Assembly (NCBI GenBank): GCA_003153055.1
Contig: PMBV01000321.1
Coordinates: forward strand, 9,270-31,249
DNA from: Myxococcales bacterium
Lineage (GTDB): Bacteria; Myxococcota; Myxococcia; Myxococcales; Myxococcaceae
Length of the DNA stretch: 21,980 nucleotides
Direction of reading: 5' to 3'
Part shown: one piece after another, positions 1 through 9,400 of the stretch
How positions within the stretch are numbered: the first letter of the stretch is position 1
How the letters are laid out: each line of letters begins with the position of its first letter
The notes under the pieces: model-generated
Seen by the model: the letters and a program-made list of their open reading frames with translations, nothing else
Told to the model about the DNA's origin: nothing
Database searches by the model: none
Program-made: the position numbers and the translations under genes

Positions 1-1424
1 CGCCCGTCGATGGTGGGCGGTGCGTCGTGAATGGAGTAGCCGTACCCTCGCTCCTTCTGGAAGGCGATGTCCGCCGAGATGGGGTCCGAGTGGGCCTCGA
101 CCTCACCTACGTTCGAGAGCCCATCGCGGTCATCGTCCTGGAGATCCTCCGCGATGAGGGGGTTGGTGCCGCTCAAGAACTCCACCAAGTCCGGTACCCC
201 GTCGCCGTCGGTGTCCGAGATGCACGGGTCAGTCCCCAAGACGCGCTCCTCGCAGTCGTTGAGCCGATCACCATCTTCATCGTTCTCGGTGTTGCACCCG
301 CTGATGAGGTCGACGTTGGCACCCGACGCGTCGTACTGCGGCCTCATGCCCATGCGCACCTCGATGCCGTCGGAGATGCGATCGCCGTCGCTGTCGACGT
401 TGGTGGGGTCCGTACCGATGGCTGCCTCCTGCTCGTCAGACAGGCCGTCACCGTCGCTGTCGACCAGCACCGCTCCGTTGCGCGACCGGGTATTTCGGTT
501 CATCGCGATGAGCCGCTTGAGCCGCAGGTCGGTCTGCAGCGAGGCGTAATTGAGGCTCGCCAGCCGAAGGCCGATGTTGGCCGGGTCGACCTCGAGCGGC
601 TCGGTGCCGCCAGCCATCGCGATGGAGCGAGCGAGGTAGCTCGTCAGGGCATCGGGCGACGAGTGCACGAAGACCGGCTGCACCGTCACCTCTCCAGCGT
701 TGTACTGCTTGGCCAAGGCCTTCAGGTCCTGAGTGACGTGAGCGAGCTCGCACGAATCGCACTGGCCCTGCGCGGTGGAGCACTCGGCGCACCTCGCCCC
801 CGACGCGGTGCAGGCGTCACAGGCCCCCGAGGCATCGGTGAGGAACTTGTTGCACTCCGACGTGATGCCGGCGTTGAACACCGGGTTGGCGCAGCTGGTG
901 TCCGCCTCGGTGATGAGCAACACCACGTAGTACCGAGTGCGCGCCACCAGGCCCTTGCAACCGGTCTGCATGTCGCCGCTCAAGAGGCTGCTGGCGAGCC
1001 TGAGGGGCGAACGAACCGACACCGGCCCCGAGTCCTGCATCGCGGAGTACCGCGCCACCGCCTGGGCGATGCGCTCGTCGCGAACGAAGCTGCCCTGAAG
1101 CCCGGTGGCGATGGAGTGGTACCCCACCACGGCGAAGGAGATGTAGTTGGTGGCGAACGACGAGGTGACGTCGTTGACCGCGCTGGCGATGTTGCCCAAC
1201 ACGGCGCGGTCGACGTCGGCGCCGCCCGGGAGCGCGAACACCACCTTCACAGGGAACGCCTCTCCCGCCGCCAGGGGCACGCAGACGGTGCCCTTGATCT
1301 CGGCGCGATCAGGCCCGCTAGGCCCTCCGGCGCCGGCGGAGTACAACCCGGTGTCAGTGCAGGCCACGGCGACGGCTGAGACCAACAGGAACGAGAGTGC
1401 TCGACACATGGGCGTGGCCACCAT
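1..1424 (-). CDS. VWA-like / TSP type 3 repeat surface lipoprotein (CglD-like), C-terminus cut off by window edge
   Basis: The frame is open for 474 codons to the window edge. A hydrophobic leader ends in a lipobox-like AVAC, with the lipid-bearing Cys at residue 22. Residues about 55-300 look like a von Willebrand A fold: a hydrophobic strand KVVFAL, then a strand YYVVLLITEAD. The MIDAS DxSxS is not present; ALPGGADVD stands in its place. A Cys-rich insert at 191-225 has three CxxC pairs. Five calcium-binding thrombospondin type 3 repeats (DSDGDGLSDEQE type) lie near 322, 344, 382, 403 and 430. I chose the ATG at 1424 because GAGG lies 8 bases upstream; ATGs at 1409 and 1451 are in frame. 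This layout recalls Myxococcus CglD, an outer-membrane gliding lipoprotein with VWA and TSP3 parts. It is divergent from the Glt-like operon, which fits a role as adhesin or partner. The paralogue assignment is inference. Confidence 0.85.
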   Translation of the reverse strand, partial: MVATPMCRALSFLLVSAVAVACTDTGLYSAGAGGPSGPDRAEIKGTVCVPLAAGEAFPVKVVFALPGGADVDRAVLGNIASAVNDVTSSFATNYISFAVVGYHSIATGLQGSFVRDERIAQAVARYSAMQDSGPVSVRSPLRLASSLLSGDMQTGCKGLVARTRYYVVLLITEADTSCANPVFNAGITSECNKFLTDASGACDACTASGARCAECSTAQGQCDSCELAHVTQDLKALAKQYNAGEVTVQPVFVHSSPDALTSYLARSIAMAGGTEPLEVDPANIGLRLASLNYASLQTDLRLKRLIAMNRNTRSRNGAVLVDSDGDGLSDEQEAAIGTDPTNVDSDGDRISDGIEVRMGMRPQYDASGANVDLISGCNTENDEDGDRLNDCEERVLGTDPCISDTDGDGVPDLVEFLSGTNPLIAEDLQDDDRDGLSNVGEVEAHSDPISADIAFQKERGYGYSIHDAPPTIDG

Positions 1425-1621
1425 ACTGCACGCCTCGGTCCTCCTCGTCATGGGGAACGCTGGTCGTCGTTCTGGTGTCACCTCACCGGAGCGCAGAAAG
1501 GTCCCAGCATGTCGGCTCACAGGCACAGAGGTCGCACATGGGTGGAGTGTCCTCCCCATTTCGTGGTGTGCGCTCCCCAGAATCGAGGTACGACGTGATT
1601 CGTTTTGGGCGTGAACGCCGC

Positions 1622-1651
1622 TTGACGTTGCGGCACGGCGTTGGCTTTCAT
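1622..1651 (+). promoter_or_regulatory. candidate sigma70-like promoter for the Glt-like operon
   Basis: TTGACG (1622-1627, 5 of 6 to the -35 consensus) and TTTCAT (1646-1651, 4 of 6 to the -10) are separated by 18 bases. Transcription would start about 5-8 bases before the ATG at 1664, and no Shine-Dalgarno is visible there, so the first gene could be read from a nearly leaderless mRNA. It lies in the 239-base divergent gap. The rest of that gap shows nothing I can name, and I saw no convincing promoter for the leftward gene. Confidence 0.35.
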
Positions 1652-1663
1652 CACTATTCTCCC

Positions 1664-1999
1664 ATGCGCATCTTAACGCTCGCAGTCTGCGCGGTTGTGG
1701 TCGTCGGTGGGGTCGGTGTGTGCCACGCAGCACCCAAGAAGAAGGGGCCGGCCCCCGCGGCGACCCTCAAGAAGGGCCCCGCCGTTCCGGTCGCTCCAGA
1801 AGCCCCGCCGGCTGACGCATCGGGTGCGCCGGTTCGCGGACCCACGCGCATCGATTTCGACGACCGCTTGATTCAGGGCCAGACCAACAAGTCAGGAGCC
1901 GTTTACCTTTACGATCGCAAGGAGCTGAAGATTCGCTCCATGGTGAAGAAGCGCGAGAACTTTCGCGATGAAATCGTCGGCTCGCTGTACGACATCTAG
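1664..1999 (+). CDS. small exported protein, GltF/CglF-like
   Basis: The product is 111 aa. It begins with a type I signal peptide (MRILTLAVCAVVVVGG, then AHA-like cleavage near residue 22-23), followed by a Lys/Ala/Pro-rich linker to about residue 60 and a compact conserved-looking tail with IDFDDRLIQGQ and GAVYLYDRKELK. No catalytic motif is visible. Small size, a type I signal and a position directly before the FHA/TonB-like gene match GltF (CglF) of the Myxococcus gliding machinery, a small non-lipoprotein that is also encoded beside gltG. I chose the ATG at 1664 because it gives a proper signal peptide; the frame is open upstream to 1397 but without such a start. The stop lies 21 bases before the next start. 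The family call rests on context and remembered similarity. Confidence 0.7.
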   Translation: MRILTLAVCAVVVVGGVGVCHAAPKKKGPAPAATLKKGPAVPVAPEAPPADASGAPVRGPTRIDFDDRLIQGQTNKSGAVYLYDRKELKIRSMVKKRENFRDEIVGSLYDI

Positions 2000-2020
2000 C
2001 CGCGTCAACAAGGAGCCGTC

Positions 2021-4111
2021 GTGAGCGGACAACCAGCCGTCCTCCAGGTCGTCATCCTCCGGGACGGGTTGCTCGTCGGAACGGAGGTCTTCGTTCCGGG
2101 CCAGTACACCCTTGGCTCGGGCCTGGGGGTCGATCTGCGCCTCGACGACCCCACGGTGCAGCCGAGCCACGCGTTCCTCTACTTCCAAGAAGGGCGAGCC
2201 GCGATTCAAGACGCCGGCTCGGGGGCCGTCTTCGTCAACGGCCACCGCGTCAACGCCTGCGAGGTGCGGGCCGTCGACGAGATCATCGTCGGGCCTTTCA
2301 CCCTCAAAATCCGCGTGATGGCCCAGAAGCCCCAGGCCCGGCCCACTCCGCCACCAGAGGTAGCGGCGATCTTCGGCGCGAGCTCACCGCCCACGCCGGC
2401 CCCTCCACCTCGAGCCTCCCTCGCCCCTGCGTCCAGGCAGCAACCGCCAGCCACCGTGGTCTCCAACCGGCGCATGACCGCGGCTCCCGCGGTGCCCGAG
2501 CCGGTGCATGCCCGCGCGCCCCACCTCCGGCCGGTGCCGAGCGAAGACGCTCAAGAGACCCAGAACCTCGACGTCGCCGAGCAGCTCTTCGACACGGCCC
2601 GCAGCCCCAACCGTGTGCCGGACCCCGAGTTCTCAGGCGATGCGTCGCTCTCCGCCAGAGACGCGGTACGCATGCTCGCCCATTCCCAGCAGCCACCGCG
2701 CAGCGCTCCGTCCCCGGTGCCCTCGGCCCCGCCGGTCCCAACCAGGGCCCAAGCCAAGCCAGTGGCATCATCACAGCGACGGGCGATGCCGTCAGTGCCC
2801 GCGCCGACCGGAGGCAAGGGGCGGCCCTTTCTCTTCGTCGAGCTGTACTGGGGTGAGACCCGCAAGGTGGCCCGCGCGTACCCGGTGCTCGAGAAGAAGC
2901 GGCTCATCGCGAGGGAAGACGACCTGGCGCCATTCCCCCTGTGGGGCTTCGGGCTCGACGGCGACTTCGTCTTCGCCGAGCAGAAAGACGACCTGTTCCG
3001 GGTCTACGTTCCCACTGGCGCGGCGGTCGAGCGACGAGCCCAAGACGGGAACTTCTACCCCGTGAAGACCGACAGCCTCGAGGTCGGCGACGGGCAGCGG
3101 CGGTGCGTGACGTTGGCCTCGGGGCACGCCATGCGGCTGTCCAGCGATGAAGACGTCACCGTCGTCGCGTACGTGCAGCCCCCGCTCCCCAGACCGTTCG
3201 TCAACCCGCTCCGGGGGCTGCCCTGGCTCATGCTGGTGTGTCTGACGATGCTGATGAGCGGCTTCTTCTCGTTTGCCATTCTCTACAGCGAGCCCAGCGA
3301 GAACCCCGACTTCCAATCGAAGGGGCTGACTCCGGTGGCGGTGAAGCTCATCGCCCCGCCCAAGCCCGAAGAGAAGAAGAAGCTCGAAGAGAAGGTCGAA
3401 AAGCTGGTCAAGAAGGCCGAGAAGAAGAAGGACGAGGCGAAGGTCGTCGAGAAGCCCAAGGTGAGCGCCGAGGCCAAGAAGGTGCTCAAGACGGTCGAGA
3501 AGCTGGTGGCCGCTGGGCCGGCGATGAAAGACCTGTTGGCCGCGGTCGACAAGTTGGGCTCGGGCCCCGGCTCGAAGAACGCCAAGAACGACTTCAAGCT
3601 GTCTGGCCTCATCGGCAAGCAACCCATCGCGAGCGCTGGGCTGGGCACCTTCGGGTTGGGCGGCGGTGGGGGTGGCGGCAGCGGCATCAAGGGTCTCGAG
3701 ATGCTCCGAGGCAAGGGCGGTGGCGGCATCGGCGCGTTGGGCGCGGGCAACGTCGGCAAAGGCTCGGTGGCCGGCACGGTGACGCACGCCGTCTCGCGCA
3801 ACATCGGCGCGCAGGGGTCCATCGACAAGGAGGCCGTGGCGAAGGTCATCAACGCCCACCTCCACGAGGTGTCGAGCTGCTATGAGCGAGCCCTGCTGAA
3901 GACGCCGGGCCTCGCGGGGAAGATCGTCCTCGAGTGGCAGATCACCACCGCTGGCTCGGTGGGCTCGGCGAAGACCAAGTCGTCCACCATGCAGAGCCCA
4001 GCCGTCGAGAGCTGCATCTTGAACGTCCTCAAGACGTGGCGGTTCCCCCCTGCCAAGGGAGCCGGCGTCCTCATCACCTACCCGTTCATGTTCAATTCGG
4101 TCGGTTATTGA
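2021..4111 (+). CDS. FHA / transmembrane / AgmX-PglI C-terminal domain protein (GltG/NfsG-like)
   Basis: This 696-aa protein probably spans the inner membrane and links the cytoplasm to periplasmic parts. It has an N-terminal FHA fold (about 11-96, with S49-H50 and N73-G74), a Pro/Ala-rich linker (102-262), a second beta-rich cytoplasmic domain (268-388), and one membrane helix (about 400-422). A Lys/Glu helix (445-500) and a Gly-rich stretch (541-585) follow, then a TonB-like AgmX/PglI C-terminal domain (600-694) with C620 and C665 and a WRFPP motif. The usual FHA Gly-Arg is GSG here. In the Glt and Nfs machines GltG/NfsG has this same FHA, TM and TonB-like order. The GTG start has AAGGAG five bases upstream. 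The gene lies between the GltF-like and beta-barrel genes, the gltF-gltG-gltH order of Myxococcus. Which paralogue (Glt or Nfs) is not decidable here. Confidence 0.88.
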   Translation: MSGQPAVLQVVILRDGLLVGTEVFVPGQYTLGSGLGVDLRLDDPTVQPSHAFLYFQEGRAAIQDAGSGAVFVNGHRVNACEVRAVDEIIVGPFTLKIRVMAQKPQARPTPPPEVAAIFGASSPPTPAPPPRASLAPASRQQPPATVVSNRRMTAAPAVPEPVHARAPHLRPVPSEDAQETQNLDVAEQLFDTARSPNRVPDPEFSGDASLSARDAVRMLAHSQQPPRSAPSPVPSAPPVPTRAQAKPVASSQRRAMPSVPAPTGGKGRPFLFVELYWGETRKVARAYPVLEKKRLIAREDDLAPFPLWGFGLDGDFVFAEQKDDLFRVYVPTGAAVERRAQDGNFYPVKTDSLEVGDGQRRCVTLASGHAMRLSSDEDVTVVAYVQPPLPRPFVNPLRGLPWLMLVCLTMLMSGFFSFAILYSEPSENPDFQSKGLTPVAVKLIAPPKPEEKKKLEEKVEKLVKKAEKKKDEAKVVEKPKVSAEAKKVLKTVEKLVAAGPAMKDLLAAVDKLGSGPGSKNAKNDFKLSGLIGKQPIASAGLGTFGLGGGGGGGSGIKGLEMLRGKGGGGIGALGAGNVGKGSVAGTVTHAVSRNIGAQGSIDKEAVAKVINAHLHEVSSCYERALLKTPGLAGKIVLEWQITTAGSVGSAKTKSSTMQSPAVESCILNVLKTWRFPPAKGAGVLITYPFMFNSVGY

Positions 4112-4201
4112 ACGTTGGCTGGTCGGCCGTCGAGAAGACCGAGGGGCATTCGTCTTGAATTCGCCGTCGAGCGGTACTTGCATCACGCCATTTCCAGGAC
4201 T

Positions 4202-4222
4202 CGCGCGAACGCGCGGGAGGGG
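4202..4222 (+). promoter_or_regulatory. GC hairpin abutting the Shine-Dalgarno of the beta-barrel gene
   Basis: CGCGC (4202-4206) and GCGCG (4211-4215) can pair across a GAAC loop. The 3' arm runs straight into GGGAGGGG (4215-4222), the ribosome binding site of the GTG at 4227. The 115-base gap before this gene is the largest inside the operon. Folding could tune translation of the beta-barrel subunit; this is inference from the sequence only. Confidence 0.35.
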
Positions 4223-4226
4223 TCAC

Positions 4227-4865
4227 GTGCACAGAGTACTCGTCGTCGCGATCGGTCTATTGGTGCCGGGCCTGGCGTTCGCCCAAGTCGAAGAGCTGGA
4301 GAACCCGGGCTCGGTGGCTGCGATTCAGGACCGTGCCTACCGCATGCAGCATGAGCTGGGGCTCTCGGTGGGTGTGTTGCCCCTCGACGCTTTCAGCAAG
4401 GGCCTCTACGCCCAGGTCGGCTACACGGTGCACTTCTCGGACACCTTCGCCTGGACCGTCGGGCGCGGAGCCTATTCGTACGCCATCAACACCGGGCTCA
4501 AGGAGCAGCTGCTCCGTGACTTCGGCGTCAGGCCCGACAACGCCGACTTCGACGTGGTGCAGTTCTTCGTCGGCTCGGACCTCATGTGGACGCCGCTGTA
4601 CGGCAAGGTCTCGGTGCTGAACCGCTCGGTGCTCCACGGCGAGACGTTCCTGTTGCTCGGCGCCACCCTGTTCAAGTTCACCCAGGCGTTCCGCCCCGGC
4701 GTCAACCTGGGAGCCGGCGTGCGCCTGTTCGCCTCTCAGTGGGTCAGCTTCCGGCTCGACGTCACCGACAACATCGTGCTGCCCATCGGAGGTTCGGCCA
4801 AGAGCATCATCAACGTGATGACCATTACGCTCACCCTGGCCCTCAACTTCGGCGCCACCGAGTGA
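4227..4865 (+). CDS. outer-membrane beta-barrel protein (GltH/CglE-like, GltA/B family)
   Basis: The product is 212 aa, with a signal peptide MHRVLVVAIGLLVPGLAFA cleaved before QVEELENPG. The remainder shows alternating hydrophobic/polar strands, for example GLYAQVGYTVHFSDTF, GETFLLLGATLFKFTQ and VSFRLDVTDNIVLP, and ends ALNFGATE. This is typical of the small outer-membrane beta-barrel family common in myxobacteria, to which GltA, GltB and GltH belong. I chose GTG 4227 over the ATG at 4155 because GGGAGGGG sits directly before it and the signal peptide then starts correctly. In the Glt complex such barrels form the outer-membrane end of the machine. The position right after the GltG-like gene favours GltH, but GltA/B cannot be excluded. 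Confidence 0.82.
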   Translation: MHRVLVVAIGLLVPGLAFAQVEELENPGSVAAIQDRAYRMQHELGLSVGVLPLDAFSKGLYAQVGYTVHFSDTFAWTVGRGAYSYAINTGLKEQLLRDFGVRPDNADFDVVQFFVGSDLMWTPLYGKVSVLNRSVLHGETFLLLGATLFKFTQAFRPGVNLGAGVRLFASQWVSFRLDVTDNIVLPIGGSAKSIINVMTITLTLALNFGATE

Positions 4866-6406
4866 ACGACATGCGAAGGTTCATCGCCATCGCCCTGGTC
4901 GCCGCGCTGCCCGCTTGGGCCCAGAGCCCCAAAGAGGGCGAGCCTGCCCTCAAGGCAACACCCTCGCCGGCCGACGCGGGCGTACCGCAGGCACCCGCCG
5001 CCTCCTCCGGCCCCGCCGCCCCGAGACCCAAGAAGATCGACCCCAAGCTGTTCGACGAGGCCCTGCAAGACTACTTCACCGGCCACGTTCAGGAGTCGGC
5101 CCCCAAGCTCTTCGAGTACACCGAGAACGTGCCCTCGACCGACGAGAACTATGCCTGGGCTCAGTTCTTCCTCGCCAAGTCGCTCCTCGAGCTCAAGCTG
5201 TGGCACGCCGGGGCCGTCTACCTGGCCCGCATCGCCCGCGAGCGCACCAACCCCGCGGTGCTGCCCAAGACATTGGAGGAGCTGCAGAAGCTGACCGATC
5301 GCCCCCACGACGAGGTGATGATCGACGAGCAGGTCTTCGGCGCCCTCGACCTGGGTTTCCTCCCCGAAGAAGTGGCCGGGTACGCCCACTATCAACAGGG
5401 CCTGGTGGACCTTCGGGTGGGCAACGAGCGTTGGGCCACCACCCACTTCTCCAAGCTCCCCGAAGCCAGCCCTGAGGCGTCGCGAGCCAAGTACGCCATG
5501 CTGGTGACGCGCCTCAAGAACGCCAAGCGCGACATTCCCCCCGAGATGGTGGCGCAGTTCCTCGAGCTGTCGAAGGACCCCAAGCTGACGCTGGAGGCTC
5601 GCAATGACGCGGTCCTCGCGGTGGCCCGCCTGAGGTACGAGCAACAAGACTTCAAGGGAGCGCTCGGGGCCTACGAGCTGGTGCAGCTCCCCTCGCTCGA
5701 CCCCGGCCGGGCGAGCCTGTACCTCGAAGAGGCGTGGACCCGCTACCAACTGGGCCAGGTGCACGCGGCCATGGGCCTGCTCACCACCCTCGACGCCCCG
5801 TCGTTCCGTGAGGAGTTCCTGCCCGACAAGTACCTCCTCAGAGCCTTCATCTACCGCGACCTCTGCCACTACCTGCCGGCCAAGCGCGCCGCCAAGCAGC
5901 TCACCCGAAAATACGCCGACTCCCTCGAGGCGATTCGCGAGCGTGAGAACCTCACCGTGGACCCTCGGCTGCTCCGCGCTGCCTCGGCGAAGGGCTCGAC
6001 CAAACGGGCCCGCCTGTTCCTCTCCTCCATCGAGCTCGAAGGTGAGCAGCTCGGCCGCTACGCCGGCAGCTTCGGTGAGCACATGTTCGGCTCGATGACC
6101 CGGCTGTACGATCTCGCTCGCGCCGAGGCCACCAGGGTGTATCAAGCGAGGCTGCACGAATCGGTGCGCGACGAGGCCGACACGCTGCTCCGGGCCGCCG
6201 AGCAGGTTCGACTGATGGAGTACGAAGTTGGTCTGAAGCTGTACGAGCGGGTCAAGAAGGGGGCGAAGCTGGTGCCGCTCATCGAGGCCGAAGCGCTCAA
6301 GGAGAAGCAAGTGGCGTTCCCCTTCGTCGAAGAATACTGGAACGACGAGCTGCGCACGTACCGCTTCACGCTCAAGTCGCGCTGCATCGAGGAGACCGCC
6401 CAGTGA
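4862..6406 (+). CDS. periplasmic TPR-like protein (GltC/NfsC-like)
   Basis: The product is 514 aa. A signal peptide ends PAWA before QSPKEG; an Ala/Pro linker runs to about residue 55, and the rest is a predominantly alpha-helical repeat protein with TPR-like helices, such as ASLYLEEAWTRYQLGQVHAA. It ends with a Tyr/Trp-rich YWNDELRTYRF. This size, layout and position just before a giant TPR gene fit GltC/NfsC, a periplasmic component of the gliding and sporulation machines. I took GTG 4862, which overlaps the previous stop by four bases (GTGA), as at the next two junctions; ATG 4871 is a good alternative and keeps the whole signal peptide. Role: probably a periplasmic scaffold. Confidence 0.8.
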   Translation: MNDMRRFIAIALVAALPAWAQSPKEGEPALKATPSPADAGVPQAPAASSGPAAPRPKKIDPKLFDEALQDYFTGHVQESAPKLFEYTENVPSTDENYAWAQFFLAKSLLELKLWHAGAVYLARIARERTNPAVLPKTLEELQKLTDRPHDEVMIDEQVFGALDLGFLPEEVAGYAHYQQGLVDLRVGNERWATTHFSKLPEASPEASRAKYAMLVTRLKNAKRDIPPEMVAQFLELSKDPKLTLEARNDAVLAVARLRYEQQDFKGALGAYELVQLPSLDPGRASLYLEEAWTRYQLGQVHAAMGLLTTLDAPSFREEFLPDKYLLRAFIYRDLCHYLPAKRAAKQLTRKYADSLEAIRERENLTVDPRLLRAASAKGSTKRARLFLSSIELEGEQLGRYAGSFGEHMFGSMTRLYDLARAEATRVYQARLHESVRDEADTLLRAAEQVRLMEYEVGLKLYERVKKGAKLVPLIEAEALKEKQVAFPFVEEYWNDELRTYRFTLKSRCIEETAQ

Positions 6407-9400
6407 GCGCCCTCCTCACGCTGTGCGTCGCGGTCAGCCTGGCCCAGGCGCCCAACACCAAGCTCGAGAACCCGCTGGTGACGCGGGCCAAGGAAAAGCA
6501 AGACCTCATCGAGAAGCTGCGCCGCGACATCTTCAAGGTCGACCGGAGCATCGGCGAGACCGACAAGCTCATCACCAAGTCGCGCAACGCGCCCTACCTG
6601 CCCGACCTCCAGTTCAGACAAGCCGAGCTGTACGTCGAGAAGAGCCGGTACATCTACTTCCTCCAGTCGGAGACCCGGCCCGAGGGCCAGAAGGGCGCCC
6701 TGGTCTCACCCGAGACCAAGCTGCTCAAGCAGAAGGCCATTCAAATCTACACTCGCATCCTCCGCGAGTTCCCCGACTTCAAAGACGCCGACAAGGTCAC
6801 CTTCTACTTGGCCCACGAGCAGCGTGAGCTCGGCGAGTTCGACAGCCTGCTGAAGACCCTGGGAGACCTCATCAAGAAGTACCCCAGCTCGCCGTTGCGC
6901 CTCGACTCCGAGCAGATCCTCGGTGACTACTGGTTCGACAAGGCCGACCTCAAGCAGGCCGAGGACCACTACCGCGCCATTCTCGACGCGCCCGTGTCTC
7001 CGGTGCACGACCTGGCCCGCTACAAGATGGGGTGGATTCGCATCAACCAGGCCAACCACGCCGAGGCGGTGACGTTCTTCGAGGCCGCCGCGGCGTCCTC
7101 ACCGCTCCCAGGCGTCGACGTGACCAAGGCCCTCTCGGTGAAGCGCGAGGCCTTGCTCGACCTGGTCTACAGCTACACCGAGGCCCGCCCGGCCAAGGGC
7201 GCCATCGGGTATTTCGAGAAGCTGTCCGACTCACGGGCCACCTTCTCGCTGGCCCTCGACAAGCTGGGCAACCGCTACTTCATCAAGCAGCAATACGAGT
7301 TCGCCATTCCCGCGGTGCGCAAGCTCCTCGAGATTCAGCCCGACCCGGAGCTCGAGGTGGAGCGGGTCGAGAAGCTGTACGACTCCATCAAGATGGCCAA
7401 GGGCAAGGTGGCCCCCAAGGCCGAAGACGTGGCCTACCTGGTGCGCGCCGCCGTCATCGTGAAGACCGACCCGGCCCGCGACGAGGTGAGCCGCAAGAAG
7501 GTGCTGGCCGAGCTCGAGGAGATGGGCCGCGACCTGGCGACCAGCATCCACGTGCAGGCCCAGAAGAAGGAAGACAAGGCGCTCTACCTCGAGGCCGCCA
7601 TGGCCTACGAGAAGTACCTCGACCTGTTCCGGCCCAAGCAATACGCCACCATCATGATGCAGAACCGGGCCGACGCGCTGTTCGCCGCCCGCAACTTCCC
7701 GTTGGCCGCGCGGCAGTTCGAGGAGCTCGCCCAGTACCTCGACTCGGCCAAGAAGGGCGAGCCAGCCCCCAAAGAAGCGCCCAAGCCCAAGGACGCCAAG
7801 GCCACCGCCACCTCGCAGTTGGCCCAGGCCACCAAGACCATCGGCGGCGAGATGAAGTCGCACGGTGACGCCCTCTACGGCGCGCTCGTGGCCCACTACT
7901 CGGCGCTCAAGCCCGGCGAGGTCGAGCGGCTCAATGCCTTCGAGGTGGCCGATGCGCGCCAGGCCCTCAAGCTGCTCGGGGCTCAGTTCATCGGCCGCTA
8001 CCCGCGCAGCGAGCACGCCCTCGAGGTGAAGTTCAACATCGCCCGCGCCTACTACGAAGACGGCGAGTACAAGAAGTCGGCCGAGCTGTTCAAGGAGTTC
8101 GCCCTCTCGAACCCCGACAACAAGGACGCTCCGGTGGCCGGCAACCTGGCCTTCGACTCGCTCCGTCAGCTCAACGACTTCAAGGGCATCGAGGAGCTCG
8201 GCAAGGCGTTCCTCTCGGCGAACCTCCCCGCCGCCTTCAAGGCCGACGTGCAGAAGATCATCACCCAGACCAAGAGCGAGGCCTTGGGTGAGCTCGCCCT
8301 CAAGTCTTCGGAGGAGACCGGTGACGTCATCACCGGCCTGCTCAAGGTGGCCGACGAGAACAAGGGCCAAGAAATCGGCGAGAAGGCCCTCTACGGCGCG
8401 TTCTCGGCCGCCCGCGAGAAGCGCGACATGCGCAAAGAGCGGGAGATCGGCGAGCGCTTCATCAAGGAGTACGGCAAGAGCCAGTTCCTCTCGGACGTCA
8501 TGCTAACCCTGGGCCGTCACGCGGCCGAGGCCGGGCGGTTCCAAGACGCGGCGACGTACTTCGAGCAGATGGGTCGGGCCTTCGCGGGAGACGCCACCGG
8601 CCTCGACAGCCTGTTCGCCTCAGCGAGGCTCCGTACGGCCATGGGTGACTACCCCGGCGCCATCAAGGTACTCGAGCCGATGGTGGAGCAGGCCGGGCCT
8701 CGCAAGGCTGAGGTACTGGTGTTGATCGCCCAGGCGCACCAGAAGATGCGCTCCCCGGCCAAGGCCCGCGCGGTCGCCGAGCAAGCGCTCAAGGTCGATC
8801 GCGCCAACGCCGCCGCCGCCGCCATCGTGGCCGAGGTCGCGGCCTCGATGCCCAACGAGAAGATCGAGCCCCTGGTGGCGATGATGACCGCCGTCACCAA
8901 CTCGCCCAACGGCACCGGCGACGACGCGGCCAAAGGCCTCTGGTACATCGGAGACATTCTGTACCGCCAGTACAAGGCGCTCCCCACCGAGAACGTGGAA
9001 GAGAAGGTCGCCGCGCTCCAGCAGATGCAGGGCGTCTTCCAGCAGGCCGCGCAGATGGGCTCGGCCGAGTGGGCCGTGGCCTCCCTCTGGCGCATCGGCA
9101 ACGGCTTTGCCCACATCGCCGACGCGGTTGAAGCCACTGCGGTGCCCGCCGGCCTCAAGCCCGCTGAGATCGAGCAGTTTCGCGCCGCCGTCAAGCAGCA
9201 GACCGAGCCGCTCAAGGCGCAGGCCGAGAACGCCTACAACACGTGTATCAGCCGCGCCGATGCCCTCGAGGTCTTCAGCCCAGCCGTCATCGGCTGTCGG
9301 CGCAAGACCGACGAGGCGCCCAACCCGCTCAAGGGCCCGCCGCAGGAGCGCGCCGTCGCGGTGGAGGAGCTGGCCAAGAAGGCCGAGACGACCGAGGCCG

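Noticed and set aside
27..1379. 450-codon plus-strand open frame at the left edge
   Set aside because: It is the shadow of the minus-strand VWA/TSP3 lipoprotein, which has a lipobox and calcium repeats; the plus frame has only biased composition.
4157..4185. Internal promoter before the beta-barrel gene (TTGAAT, 17 bases, TTGCAT)
   Set aside because: The -10 is poor and the surrounding gap has no other support.
4736..6310. 524-codon minus-strand frame
   Set aside because: It lies opposite the GltC-like gene and is without motifs or ribosome site.
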